A DNA stretch of 64,000 bases. Origin: Pseudogymnoascus destructans. Its lineage: Eukaryota > Ascomycota > Leotiomycetes > Thelebolales > Thelebolaceae. Where the stretch lies: contig NW_020167533.1 in assembly GCF_001641265.1 (NCBI RefSeq), positions 992,001 through 1,056,000 on the forward strand, read 5' to 3'. Made by a program: the position numbers and the translations under genes. This document shows positions 1 to 12,576 of this stretch, one piece after another. Position 1 is the first letter of the stretch. Every line of letters begins with the position of its first letter. The notes under the pieces were generated by a model. That model did no database searches, was not told where the DNA came from, and worked only from the letters and a program-made list of their open reading frames with translations.

Positions 1-1324
1 TTCAAGACTTTGATTGTTGCGCGCCTGAGTTACGATGCGACAGAGCAGGATCTGGAGCGTGAGTTTGGGCGCTTTGGTCCCATTGAGCGTGTATGTATTC
101 CAATTCTACAATAGCTTATGTACTGTACTAACGTCAATTTACAGATCCGGATTGTGACCGACACCCACCAAGACGAAAAGCCCAACAAGAAGAAGAAGAA
201 GCATCGCGGCTATGCCTTCGTTGTTTTTGAGCGTGAGAAAGATATGAGAGGTAAAGCGGCCACATATACCCCCAACCCCACATTCTTGCCCAGACGATCT
301 ATAGATCTATCTTCCCTAATTTGGAGAGTCCCAAGTACCCACGGCCCTCAAGCTTGCCTACTGGGATATCCTGTTTCTTTTTCCTTTCGTTCCTTTGTTC
401 ACTCTTCCACCGATCAAGGTATATTTTTTAAGGGTAACAAAACTAACAAACGCGCTCTTGCGCATCTTAATAGCTGCTCTAGATGGATGTGACGGCATTA
501 GAATCAAAGAACGACGCATCAAAGTCGACGTCGAACGTGGCCGCACTGTCAAGGGTTGGAAGCCACGTCGCTTCGGTGGCGGCCTTGGAGGCAGAGGTTA
601 CACAAAGGCTGTCCCACCCCGCCCTATGGGACAAGGTGGATTTGGCGGAGGACCTGGACCTGGTTTCCGTGGTGGATTCAGGGGAGGGTTTGATGGAGGC
701 CGCGGCGGTGGTGGCTTCCGAGGTGGCAGAGGTGGTGGTGGTTTCCAGGACCGTGGACCAGGAGGCAGAGGTGGTATCGGCTATCAAGGCAGTGGATTTG
801 GTGGCCGTGATGGTAGCAGAGGTGACCGCGACAGAGGATTTGGAGCGCCTCCACCAAACGCCCCTGCTGGACCACGACCAGGCGGCGGTGGCTACTCTCG
901 CAATGGGTATGGCCAAGGCTCGCCGGACCGCAATGGGCCACCTGCTGCTGGTGGGTATGAACCACGCGGTGGCCGCCCTCCGTACGACGACAGGGGACCA
1001 AGTTCGGGTGGGTACAAAGGTGACAGAGGTGGTGATCGATATGGTGGTTCTAGAGGAGGCGACTACCGTGGTGGCGGCGGTAGCGGAAGCAACATGGAGC
1101 CGGTAAGACCTCGTGAGGGCGGCGGATACCGTGACAGAGACTCTGGACGCGGCGACCCACGAGACCGCGATCCAAGAGATCGGGACCCACGCGACATGGG
1201 CCGTGAACCCAGAGACGGAGGATATGGTGGACGCCCACGCGAGGAGGATATATCGAGGAAGCGCATGTACGATGACGGAAATAACGGCTACATCGAAGAC
1301 CCGCGAAAGCTCCGACGGTACTAA
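1..1324 (+). CDS. snp1: U1 snRNP 70 kDa protein (5' partial)
   Basis: This protein binds stem-loop I of U1 snRNA and helps the U1 particle recognise 5' splice sites in the nucleus. Exons I infer are 1-90, 145-250 and 474-1324; the first is cut by the window edge. Both introns have GT-AG ends and CTAAC branch sites (126-132 and 441-447). The visible 348 residues begin inside the RRM: RNP2-like LIVARL at fragment residues 4-9 and RNP1 RGYAFVVF at 51-58. The RRM is followed by the family-typical basic segment with VDVERGRTVKGWKPRR. The remaining ~250 residues are Gly/Arg-rich, ending in RD/PRDRD repeats that stand in for the metazoan RS tail. The N-terminal U1-70K segment lies outside the window. 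Identity is very secure; exon borders are inferred by eye. Confidence 0.93.
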
Positions 1325-2063
1325 ACAAGCAAGCTTCTTTGACAGCAGGTGGCTTGGGTGGGTACGGGTTTGAACCTTTCAGCTTTTTCTTCCCTCTTGC
1401 AACAGGGGTAAGCAACACTACAGCTACAGGTGCACGTTTGCGACTTTCAGTATCAAGGAGGTATGAAGGTAGTATTTGCTGCTCTGCCTGACCACGCATA
1501 CATCGCCCGAGTTCGAATCAAGCTTCTAGGCTCATGAAACGGTCGATGCTTCATTTAGTAACTCGGATCCCTACAACTACTACGTCTGCCTTCTACTTGG
1601 CAATTTTCTTGCAACAGCTTCTTTCAAAATAATCGTTTCTTCGACTTCAAGAAACTTGGGTAACCCGACCCTCCCCTGACCTGGACCAATTACGGAAAAC
1701 CTTCTACGCCTTCTGCCACTTTCTGGCCAGAACCTTATCGCCTTTGTCCTGGATTGCAATCCTAATTTGAACTTTCGTCTATGTCGTTTACTTTTTAGTA
1801 CTTTTTGTTTTTTCCCGCCTTGTGCTCGTGTTGGCGGTGAGTATGGGATGATGGGTGGTGGGTTGGGGGTCCAACATCTAATCTTAGGTTCCTCAAGCGG
1901 GTTTGTACTTGTACGATAGTCTCGCGATACTATGTTGTTAAGAGCATAAGTGTATGGCGAGAGGCCAGGAGGAGTTCGCCGGTGGGTAGGCTAGTATAAA
2001 AGCGATTCAGATGAGATTTGCAACGTTTTAACGTAGTGATATTTGCAGTAGTCCTTATCCAAG
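1325..2063. other. Gene-free stretch between convergent genes
   Basis: This stretch separates the 3' ends of the U1-70K and UreD genes. I see no conserved reading frame, repeat or RNA gene; it should hold the two 3' UTRs. Confidence 0.5.
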
Positions 2064-3224
2064 TCAGCGGACACACATGACCGCATCCTCCCCAAACACA
2101 TCTACCACTCCTCCCTGTCGTAAAATCATACCCCCAACCCATTTCCTCCCCCCTTCCACGCTCTGAGACCCAAACTTAACTACCGCACACCCCCGCACCT
2201 TCGCCGCAGACCAGAGCACCCCATCCTCCTTCTCCTGCGCTAGCCGCCGCGCTCTCCACGCCTCCTCATCCGACACCTCCATCTTCCCATCCAGCTCCAC
2301 CGCCTCCTTTGACCTAAAGTCCCTTGCCCCAATCCGCGGCTGTGCACTAAACTCAGCGAGGAAAAAGGCTGATACCGGCGCCATTAGCGGGCCCGCCAGG
2401 ATGAGCGTGCCGAACACGGAAAGCGCGTGCATTTTGTCTTTCAGCGGCAGCGCGGCCGTGCTATCATCGGGAGTGAGTGCGTCGCCATCTAAAATGAGGT
2501 TATCGCGCAGTAGTAGCCGGGGCCGGGCCTTGTCCTCATCTTCATCGTCGGCCGCGGCGCGCCAGACCTCGTTCCGGCCGGACCAGGAGGTGAAATCCCA
2601 GTTCTCGTTGCGAGAGGTGCGACCGGCCGTCACCCAGTCAAGGAGGCAGAGAGTTGCGGTTGGATGGAGGGTGAAGATCTGGGATTGGACGTAGACGGAG
2701 TCGGTGAAGGGCTGGACGGGGTCGGGGAGGAGGCAGAGGGCGGAGGAGGCATGGAGGGTGACGGAGAGGGTTTGAGAGGATTGGAGGGTGGGGGTGGCGG
2801 ATTTGAAGACTTTAGTGTGGCCTTGTGTGGCGATGGTGAGTTTGGCGGAGGGGTGGACGTCGATCTGGAGGAATGTTAGACTCGACGTTGTAAGTTAGGG
2901 ATGGAGCAGGAAACGTGACTTGGAAGACAATATGCTGAACGAAATGCCTAGCAGAACAGGGTCGCTATGCGTCGTCTGATAGACTATGAAAATGTTTATC
3001 ACCTTAAGATAGACTTGATCGCCCGCAACGAGACCGCCGCCGTATGTTAGAAGAAAGGCAAGGACGGATTTCAGATCCCCCGCTGGAGATGGTGGAGTGA
3101 TAATCTTTAAAGGATACTGAAAAGTAGCCTTCACGAGGCCTGAAATGCCATTGGGAAGTAAACGAGCAATCAGATGTCCTTCTCCCGGCTTTGAGAAGGA
3201 TACTGGGAATGGAGACGTGGTCAT
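2064..3224 (-). CDS. ureD: Urease accessory protein UreD
   Basis: UreD works with UreF and UreG to deliver nickel into the active site of urease in the cytosol, so this gene implies a functional urea-degrading pathway elsewhere in the genome. Exons I infer are 3224-3003 and 2864-2064, with the intron at 2865-3002 joining in phase 0; the product is 340 residues. Family landmarks in order are GEGHLIARLLPN near the start, LTYGGGLVAGD before the intron, IDVHPSAKLTIATQGHTK just after it, and the LLPDPVQPF and LDWVTAGR segments. I chose the ATG at 3224 because the GEGH block follows it closely; an in-frame ATG at 3266 would add 14 residues. It is divergent from the Scc3 gene across 436 bp. Confidence 0.9.
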
Positions 3225-3660
3225 GGCGGGCCTATCTGTGCATGGCTGGGATAAAGACGGATACAAGTGAATGAGGCAGGGGAGAGGGTATCTATAATGA
3301 GGTCAGCTACGCATACAATATATTTATATTTTATGTCTGGAATACGCACCAAATGCCAATTGGATTAATTATATTGCTGGATTCTCCCATCGTTGAAACT
3401 CATCAGAGTGATAAGAAATCCGAGGCCAGAAGTAGACTAATACGGCTTAGCGCTTGATTGACCAACTTCACGCTAAACCTTACAGTGCGTCCATTCAGCC
3501 CGCACTTCGCGCGTCTCCAACATCGACGCGACTTGGTATTTCATGTTGACAATCAGCGCGTTCGCATCGCAATTCACGACAAACCGATGTTCGGAGTGTA
3601 ACGCCATCAATCGATTAATCGCGCGCACCTGCTCGAAATAAAAGTCCCAGAACATCGACG
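3225..3660. promoter_or_regulatory. Shared divergent promoter region, ureD / scc3
   Basis: This 436-bp interval lies between two start codons on opposite strands, so it must contain both promoters. I see no distinctive motif or TATA box that I can support. Confidence 0.45.
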
Positions 3661-6600
3661 ATGGCTTCGTCCGCAGAAGCGACCACAAGCCAGCGGCGCA
3701 AGTCGGGAAGGGCTGTCAAGGTCCCCGACAAGTTTCAGCCGGAGATCGAATCATCGCAAAATGCCAGCGCAGGCGGGAAAAGGAAAAGGAGTGGCGATGA
3801 TATGGAAGGAGTAGAGAATGGGGAAGAACAGGAAGAAGAGGAGGATGAGAGTGAGGAGGAAGACGAAGATGAAGAGAGCGAAGAGGAAGAAGCACCCGTG
3901 AAGAAGAAGTCTAAGCCGAAGGCAGCCGCCACAAAGAGCGCACCTGTCGCAAAGAAAGCCAAGGTCAATGGCAGTGCCCCGCACCCAAAATCTCATTCAA
4001 TGAGGCTCCCGAGCCGGGCGAAAAAGCTAACTGGGAAGGTGGTCTTTAAGGACAATCATGCGGAGGGGCTTTATGGTGAGTGACCAGTGAGATGTATGCG
4101 CGCGCAATGTTAACTGTTACAGCTGAAATATTCACGAGCGATAAATCTTCCAAGGATGTTGCGACACAGTGGCTTGGTGAATACGACGCAGACAACACAG
4201 CAGCAATGGCGGACCTTGTCAACTGCGTCCTAAAATGCGCCGGCTGTGATATCAAAGTGACGGAAGACGACATTAATGACCCAGATAACAGCCCAAACCG
4301 ACTCAACGAGATCCAAGACGAGCACAAGGAGAAGAATGTTGCCGACTATCCATTGATCTCGAAGGCAAAGTCCTCCCACGCATTTAAAGTCTGTCTCACG
4401 GATTTCTTCGAATCGCTGATGGGACTCATGCATTCGACTACTGTTCTATACGAGGATATTGCGCTGATTGAGAACATTCACCTGTGGATCACAAGCATGT
4501 CCTCATCCTTCCTACGCCCCTTCCGACACACCGCTACTGTCATTGCACTCGCATGCGCTACAGGCCTGTGCGAGGTAGCCAAGTCGCAAGTTCAAAACAC
4601 AGCAGATATGCTTACATTGATGGAGAAGGAAGAAAAGCTAGGGCCGAAAGCAAACAAGGGCCGCCTCGCGACATACCAGAAGAACGTCGACAAGGGAAAG
4701 CAGCACCGCGAAACTTCAGAAGGAACCATCAAGGACTTCTTCGATACTGTGTTTGTCCATCGATATCGCGACGTGGACCCGAAAATCAGAACAGACTGCG
4801 TCGAAGCCTTGGGGCAATGGATTCTCATTTTGCCGACTACATTCTACGAAGGGACATTTCTACGATACCTGGGTTGGCTGCTGTCTGATCAGAACGGGCC
4901 CACACGTCATGAAGTTATCAAACAACTGGAACGGATCATGAAGTACGGCGAGCTTGGCGGGATACGCAACTTCATCGACAGATTCCGTCCCCGCATTGTC
5001 GAGATGGCCACGAAAGATGCGGAGACCACCGTACGCGCATCGGCTGTGGATCTCCTTGATATGATCCGGGAGAAAGGCATGCTGGAGCCGGACGACATTG
5101 ATATTATCGGCAAGCTCATATTCGACTCTGATATAAGGGTGCGGAAGTCCGTCGTTAACTTCTTCGCGGCTAATATTGAGGATCTGTATGAGTCTAAGAT
5201 TGAAGACCTTGGTGGTGAAGAAGCACTGGATGAGGCATTCACTCTGGATGATGAGAATAAGGAAAACCCATGTTCGGGCTGGATTAAGCTGAAGGCACTA
5301 GCTGAGGTGCTGTTGAATTACGATGACGGAGATGCTGTAGATGAAGAGTCAAGTCAAGACGACGACCTCGTCATTAGTGACGGCACAATCAACGCCGCTG
5401 GCTTTGAATCGAGATACTCCCTTGCGGCAGAGGTTCTATATGACAAAGTCGCCGAGCTTCAAGACTGGGAGATGCTGACTGGATACCTGCTGTTTGATCA
5501 CTCCAATAAACAGAAGGCTGGTTCAGTATCTGTTGCCGTCAGGAGCGCATTCAAGTTAGAAGAGAAAGAAGAAGTCGCCCTCCTGGAGATCCTACACGCA
5601 GTTGTAAAGACCAGCCTGGCCAGACTTGGTGAGGACCACCACCAGAAAAAGAAGGGTGGAAAGTCAGCTTCTCGTGTCGATGAAGACTCAACGGCACGGA
5701 AACTTGCGGCTGTCCTTCCGCGCCTGTTGAAGCTATTCGGTTCCAAGCCGAAGACGTCAACCGCGGTCCTTCGTCTCGAGCACGTGCTAAATCTGGGTAT
5801 CTTCCAAGAGCTGCGCCAGGACTCGACGGCGTATGCAACCTTGTTACATGAGATCAAGTCTCAGTTTAAGAGCCATGCGGATGCACATGTTCTAAGGGAG
5901 GCTAGTGTTGCTTTGCTGCATGCACAGGCATTTGAAGAACTCGGAGAGACTACGGAGGATCAGATGCAATCACTTTGGGTCGATACTATTGACGATTTGA
6001 GGAAGCGTTTCCCGAAAAGCACTGAGATATCAGTGAGAGGCGACACTAAAGTTGAACTTGTCCTCCAGCTAACGACCACCGTTACCCGACTCAACCGGCT
6101 GGCGGGGATCAGCAATCCCGTGGAGCTATTTGAAAAGGCACCGAAAAAGACCGCTAAAGGCGTCAGGGCCTCGACAATGCCGGTCATTGACATGCTTCTT
6201 GAGCTTGTCGGCCGCGGTTTCCTAGATACCCCTGATCCAGATATCGATGACGAAGAGGATAAGTTGGTCATCAGCGCCATTCAGACGACACTATTCTACT
6301 TCATGTGGAAGGGCCGCGCCTTGAAGGAGGCAGTTGAGAATGCCGAAGAGGTCCCCGATGTAGACGTCGATGAGATCAAAGAGCGCACCGAAACCTTCTC
6401 AGACAAACTCATCAGCACGCTCTCCTCCCGCGCGGGCCTCGACCCCTGCCGCCTCCAGGCCACCGGCTCCATCCTCGACCTCTACACCATCTTCCGCTCC
6501 ATCCTCACCAGCAGGAAAGCCGAAGCTGTGCTAGCCGAAAACGACTTCTCGCACCTCCTTACCCTCGTTCGCCACATCGCCCCAGAAGTCCAGGAGGAGA

Positions 6601-7178
6601 TCACCTCCATCTTCGCGACGGCCGAAAAGCACTATGCCAACAAGGCGCACAAGACCCTCGAGCCGCCCGCCGACAACGACGACCCAGAGGATATCGACTC
6701 CGACCCCGAAGACGACGACGAGGGCCTCACGGATGCGGAGCGCCAGGTCGACGGCTTGAAGGCTGAGCTACAGCTGTGCGACCTCACCTCCAAACTCGTC
6801 CTCGCTATCTACGCGCGTGTAATGGACGCCGAGGGCGCCATGGAAGGGAAGCTCAAACACCGCATGCTCCGCAACAAACGCAGGCTCGGGGCGAACGTCG
6901 CGCAGATCCTGGCTGTTCTAGAGGAACCGAATCCAAAGAAGGGGAAGAAGGGGAAGGCATCGGGAGGGAAGAAGCCGAAGGAGAGCGATGTGAGGTCGAA
7001 GATGAAGAGTTTGGAGATTGTGGTCGATGATGATGAGGAGGAGGAGGAGGAGGAAGAAGTCGATGAGGAGGAGCGGAGGAGACGGGAGTTAATTGACGAG
7101 GAAGGTCCGCCAAGCGCGGACGAAGCAGACGACGAACAGATGGTTGAGGAGGAGGATGAGGAGATCTTGGGGGACTAA
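3661..7178 (+). CDS. scc3: Cohesin subunit Scc3/STAG (Psc3/Irr1)
   Basis: Scc3 binds the kleisin subunit of cohesin and DNA, and is needed for sister-chromatid cohesion and loop formation. Exons I infer are 3661-4075 and 4123-7178; the 47-nt intron joins in phase 1 to give AEIF across the junction, and the product is 1156 residues. The N terminus is a disordered tail with Glu-rich and Lys-rich tracts. The STAG domain starts near residue 226 (FKVCLTDFFESLMG) and the stromalin conservative domain near 343 (VFVHRYRDVDPKIR), followed by HEAT-like helices. The C terminus is again Glu/Asp-rich (EEEEEEE). Length and order match fungal Scc3. Nothing looks broken. Confidence 0.93.
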
Positions 7179-8030
7179 TCTCGCGCTATGAATGGCTATG
7201 GTCTATATAGGATCTGTCATAAATGATAACTGATGGGGGGGTGGGCGGTGAGGTTGCTGGTGTCTGGCGTTCCGGGCGCAGCTGTAGGATATTGCTTGGT
7301 ACTTGGTTATCTATGGAAGCTTTGATGGGGCTTGGCGGGTTTCCGCTGGCTCTTTATGATTTCTTCATGCGCGCGAACACTTTGGGTCGCGCAAGCTTGG
7401 GGGGTGGGATTGCTAGGTCTTGTAGCTTGCGAAAACCTTTTAAATATATCCTGCTTTTTACCAATCGGCGCAATGCACAGTTGATGATCGCGCATCGCCA
7501 CCGCACGGGGGAGCTTGACGTTCATAACCCAGAGTACAGAGTACCGGACTTGCAATCTACCCAGCTTCCAGGTCCTTGTTCCCCCTCCCAACTCCCCTCC
7601 TTCCGTCCCTCCTACCCCCCGATTGCGGTACACGACGCCCAGCGAAAGAAAAATATATACATACATATTACCCCCCTCTGCCGTGGCAAAAGTTGAAATA
7701 ACCGCTTTTCCTGACTCCACCACTGCTACTGCTACTGCTTCTACTCCCCACCGTGCTACTTTCCTGTCGTAGACCTAGCTCCTCCTCGTCGCTCAGACAC
7801 TCCTCGTTCTTGGGTCACGCCAGGCGCGAAGGCCAGATGGAGAATTAAACGCAACATTTGAACTTTGAGCAGAATCAGACGCTATAGACGAGGAGAAAGT
7901 GAAAACGAAGACGCGACGCCCAGATTCTGAGCCAGAACCCCGCACACCTGAAGCCAAAAGATCGCTGGGACGAGAGCTCCACGCGCGACAGTGGTACTAG
8001 CTATAGGTGCGCCCGCACCCACCAGACAAG
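7179..8030. other. Gene-free stretch upstream of the methyltransferase
   Basis: This 850-bp stretch follows the Scc3 stop codon and precedes the methyltransferase. The second half is pyrimidine-rich, as expected for a promoter or 5' UTR. Reading frames here look random, with no conserved motif. Confidence 0.45.
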
Positions 8031-9620
8031 ATGGAACGGACGGCGCGGATGAGCTTGCGCGAGGAGCCGCCGATATTCCCGACTTACCTCGAGGGCGGTG
8101 AGCCTAGTGTGCTGGGCGCGAAGACGCTTGCGACCACGGACGCGGACAGCGCCGCAGACGTGGCCGCGGAGGCGGAGGCGGAGGAGGATGATGATTCCTT
8201 AGGGGGGGGCGAGTCGTCGGTTGAGGTAGGGGAGAGGAGCGAGATCACGGTGGTGATGGTGAGTGCTGCTCCAACCCTTGGGAGTTATGAGTTTGGTGAG
8301 AGGAAAGGCGGGGGGGCTGGGATGGGTATGAGGGCTAACGATACGGGCAGACCTTCGATGGGGATTCGAGCTATGGGACTGATGATGCGGATAGCGGTCT
8401 ATTCTATGAGACTGTAGGATCCAGTGCGTTTACGTTCCCCAAGGAAAATGGGAGGACCTATCATGCGGTATGTATCACTCATCCCAAGACTTTTGAGGCA
8501 GAAAGCCCTCCGACGATCCGCATGCTGATCGAAGCGAGGTGCAGTATCAAGAAGGCAGTGAGTCCCGCCGAGCACCCCATGCTGCACTGTAGCTAATAGA
8601 TCATCTAAGAATATCTCATGCCCAATGACGAGAAGGAGCAAGATAGGTAATTAACGTATCCCGAGGGAGTGGTTATGGTTTCCCAGATGACTAATGGCGC
8701 CCAACCAACAGGATGGACATGATCTACCACTCACTGAGTCTGATGTTCGAGGACAAGCTCTTCTTCGCGCCGGTCAAGAACCCGCAGCGCATCGCTGACA
8801 TGGCGACTGGCACTGGCATCTGGGCTATAGATGTTGGCGACAAATATGAGGGCGCCGAAGGTCTGCCAACCCTCCACCTACGCCGAATCTCTACTAACAA
8901 CCCACAGTCATTGGAATCGACCTCTCCCCAATCCAACCCAACTGGTAAGCCCCATAGCCCCCTAAGGGTACACCAGTCCCGTCCCCCTAGATACTCACCT
9001 CCCGCAGGGTCCCCCCCAACGTCCAATTCCGCGTCGACGACATCGACAAAGACTGGATGTTCGAGCACCCCCTCGACCTAATCCACTCTCGCCTCTCCTC
9101 CGGCCTCGCCGTCCGCGACTGGCCCCGCTACCTAACCGAGTGCCACAAAGCCCTCAAGCCCGGCGGCTGGGTCGAGGCGCAGGAATTCAGCGTCTCCATG
9201 GGCTGCGAGGACGACTCGCTCCCCCCCAACTCCATGATCAAGAAATGGCACGAGGAGGCTAACCGCACCTTCACGGCCGCCGGGTGCGATCTTCGCTTCG
9301 AAGGCGAGACGCTGAGGCAGCAGATGATAGATGCGGGGTTTGTGAATTGCGTGGTGCAGGAGTATCGGTGGCCGATGGGGCCGTGGCATGAGGATAAGCG
9401 GCTGAGGGATTCGGGGGCGTTTGCGATGATGAGTATGTTGACGGATATGGAGGCGATTAGTCTGGCGAGTATGACGAGGTATGGGGGGTGGAAGATGGAT
9501 GAGCTGAAGGTGTTTTTGGGGGCTGTGAAGAAGGAGTGGAGGATGAGGTCCATTAAGGCGTATTGGCCGCTGTATGTGGTGTATGGGCAGAAGCCGGGGG
9601 AGAGGCCGAAGGGGGAGTGA
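8031..9620 (+). CDS. LaeA/UMTA-like SAM-dependent methyltransferase
   Basis: This is a class I SAM-dependent methyltransferase of the large fungal UMTA/LaeA-like family; the substrate cannot be told from sequence. Seven exons fit one frame: 8031-8258, 8351-8467, 8545-8557, 8610-8646, 8712-8860, 8908-8944 and 9008-9620, giving 397 residues. The third exon is only 13 nt and encodes YQEG; it is needed to restore the family motif GRTYHA-YQEGKY-PNDE. The SAM-binding motif DMATGTGIWAID lies at about 160-172, followed by VIGIDLSPIQP, then WVPPNVQFRVDDID and LKPGGWVEAQE. The start at 8031 gives an acidic leader usual for the family; an upstream in-frame ATG at 8007 is possible. No biosynthetic genes adjoin it. 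Confidence 0.85.
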
Positions 9621-10573
9621 GTGGGTGTGGCATAGGTGGGGGGTAGGGGCACATGTGGAGGGGGTTATGATTGTTATGGCGTTTGATACAATCAAAATTG
9701 AGGCATGCCAGGTTAGCAAAATAGGGACTCGAGAAGTCAACTCGTTAAGGCATAATTTTCGACCTACTGACTAGCTGAGCAATGTGAGAGGCAGTAGAGA
9801 CCAGATCTGTCGTTGACTATTTAAGGGTCCAGTACAGTAAGCTCATATGTCAGGGTCGCAGTACAGTAAGCTCATATGTCAGGGTCGTATTTTCAGGGCC
9901 CTTTAGAATCCCTGTCCCGTACTGTTTTTATATTTTTTAGGAGCGATGCCACTAATGTTATAATCTTGGCAACTCTCACACGGTATATGCATGTGATTGA
10001 TAAATACCACAGAGCAGAGCACACCTACGCATCAAGTAGTCCCATGCTCAACACCTCTTCAGTCATTATCCCACCTACCCAATAAATACCCAATAAGGAC
10101 ATTACCCGCCCGCCCAGCCGTGCATTTCAGCTACTCCATCTAAGGATGGGCGCATTCATTCCCTCCTAACAAGGGTGCACTCAGCCCTCAGCGATGGAGC
10201 GCGGGAGATGGACCCTGCCCGCCCTGACTGTATCTTACAGAAGTGAGATCGCCGGCTCCAGTAGCCCCCTGCCCATCCACCACCTATCCCCATCGGTGCT
10301 CCAGCAGCCGACTCAACTCAGCCCTCGAGATCGAATGAGGCATCGCCGATCAGCAGATGCCCAGTCTGCAGCCCGCCATTGGCGCGGGGCCCGTCCTCGG
10401 TGCCGTCTCCCAGCATGCAGGGCCTCACTTCCTACCGCAGCCATGCCGCCGATGCCCCCCTCCTCCCTCCCGCTCCCTGCGTCGCCGCGAATATAAGGTA
10501 GCAGCTGATACACCCTTCCGCGGGAGACATCTCTACACACACCAAACGCAGTAGTACTTAAAGAGCGCGCACG
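9621..10573. other. Gene-free stretch with a short tandem duplication
   Basis: This interval lies between two same-strand genes. Apart from the 29-bp duplication listed separately, I see no conserved frame or RNA gene. The last ~100 bp should hold the promoter of the DUF2235 gene. Confidence 0.4.
9830..9887. repeat. 29-bp unit duplicated in tandem
   Basis: Two perfect adjacent copies of a 29-bp unit starting CAGTACAGTAAGCTC occupy 9830-9858 and 9859-9887. The copies are identical, so the duplication is young or maintained. Confidence 0.9.
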
Positions 10574-12576
10574 ATGGCTACCCTCAAAGACCGCACCAAG
10601 TCCGCTGTAGCAGCGGCTGCTACCGCCGCGGCGAGCAAGCTAAAGAACGGGCGCATGTCCTTCCAACCTACGCAACCCCCCCTCCCCGACGACCCAAACG
10701 TCCACCTCAAGGCCGGCGAGCCCGTGACAATAACCCAAGAACCGCCGCCCGAGCAGCGCTTCCCCGACCTCGAGACGGACAAGAAGCGCGGCGGGCGCCG
10801 CCTAATTATCGCCTGCGACGGCACCTGGACGGTACGCTCCCCCCCCCCCCCCCCGGGGCCCCCAGACCTAGCTCTAACACCGCCCAGAACAGCTACTCTG
10901 ACGCCCCCACCGCCAACGCCCCCACCGCCAACGCCCTCGGCGACTTCCTCCCCGGCATCTTCTCACACACCAACATCACGCTCCCCTCAAACATAACCCG
11001 CATCTGCCGCGCGCTCAACACCAGCGCCGTAGCCACCACGGACACGGAGCCGCGCCCCGCGCAGATCGTCTTCTACCACCCCGGCATCGGCACGGACGGC
11101 GGCATCGAGGACCGCGTCATCGGCGGCGCGACGGGGGCCACCATCTCCTTGCACATCAGCGAGTGTTATGGCTTCCTGTGTAACAATTGGCAGGTGGGGG
11201 ATGAGATTTTCCTGTTTGGGTTCAGCCGCGGCGCATACACCGCGCGTGCTATCGCGACGCTGATCACGGATGTTGGACTGCTGACGGCGAAGGGGCAGGA
11301 ATTCTTCTTTCAAATTTTTGAGGATTGGAAAGATCAGAACGTCCCTGAAGTTCTGGAGAAGCAGATGAAGGACGAGAAGATTAATGGTGCTCGAGGCGCA
11401 TTTAAGGGGCTCCCCGCCACCCCTCCCATGCCGAGCAAAGCCTACGCCGACGAGCTAGCTAAGGTTCGTCTTCCTACCCCCTCTTCCCCTTTCCCACTTC
11501 CCCCAAACAAACCCCACTAACCCCCCCCCCAAAAAAAACAGCGCGGTTACACCCGCCCCTCCGTCCCCGTCAAAGTCCTCGGCGTCTTCGACACCGTCGG
11601 CGCCCTCGGCGTCCCCCCCATCTTCGGCCTCCACATCTCCGCCACAGAACTAATGCAATACTCCTTCGTCAACACCAAAGTCTCCCAAGTCGTCGAATAC
11701 GCCTTCCAAGCCCTCGCCCTCGACGACCACCGCGCCGCCTTCGCCCCGGCGGTGTGGGAACAGCCCCAGCAGCCCGCTGAACTCAAGACGCTCGCACAAT
11801 CGTGGTTTCCGGGTGTGCACTCGAATATTGGGGGGGCGGGGGGGTACGACGATCAATCCCTCGCCAACGACACGCTGGCTTGGATGCTGGCGCAGTTACA
11901 AACCGCGGACGTCTCAGATGACGGCTCGCCGCTCCTAGACTTCGACACGGCGTACTTGGATTTCATCTTCTCCCTCAACGTCACGCACTGCAACGACACC
12001 CCCTCCGTAGGCGGCTACCGCGGCTGGGCACTTGGGAAGATGGACGAGACCCTCACGACGACGTATAGTTTCGTCGGCGACGTCAAGCCCTGGGCCGGAT
12101 GGGAGAATTGGCGCGATTGGGCGCACCCCGGCGACCTAGCCAGGACGCCGGGGCGCTATGAGTCCTACTCTGCGAAATCGGGACGCAGGACGAAGAGAGA
12201 CAGGCCTTTGGTAGAGAGTAACGAAACCATCCACCCCTCAGCGCGCGTGCGCGTCGCGTGCGGCGGAAGGGGACTCGACGACAAAGGAGCGTACTTCCCG
12301 CGCGGCCTCGAGGGATTCAAAATCGTCGGCCCGGAGGGGGCGGATATGAAGGACCCCCTGGCGATGGGCTTTAAATGGGTAGGCAAGGACTCGCATGGAC
12401 GCGATGTGGTGCTGGAGGAGTGTAAGTTGGGGGCTATGGAGTTGGCGCTGCTGGTGACGAGTCGGAAGGCTGTGGAGGAGGGGGAGGCGAGGAAGGGGGT
12501 TAGGGCGCAGGAGGTTGAGTGGCAGAAGGGGGAGGTTGGGGGGGTTGGGGGGGTGGTTAATGGGAAGGGGAAGTGA
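10574..12576 (+). CDS. DUF2235 alpha/beta-hydrolase
   Basis: DUF2235 proteins are serine alpha/beta-hydrolases related to the catalytic domain of bacterial Tle1-type phospholipases; fungal members are mostly uncharacterised, so the substrate is unknown. Exons I infer are 10574-10831, 10888-11463 and 11542-12576, all joined in phase 0, for 622 residues. Family landmarks are LIIACDGTW near residue 77-86, YHPGIGTDGG, and the nucleophile elbow GFSRGA with Ser at about 199. VLGVFDTVGALG and FPGVHSNIGG, which carries the probable catalytic His, follow exon 3's start. There is no signal peptide; the Ala-rich start could be an amphipathic helix. Introns 1 and 2 contain long C and C/A homopolymers. 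The C-terminal ~40 residues are Gly/Lys/Glu-rich and unlikely to fold. Confidence 0.87.
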
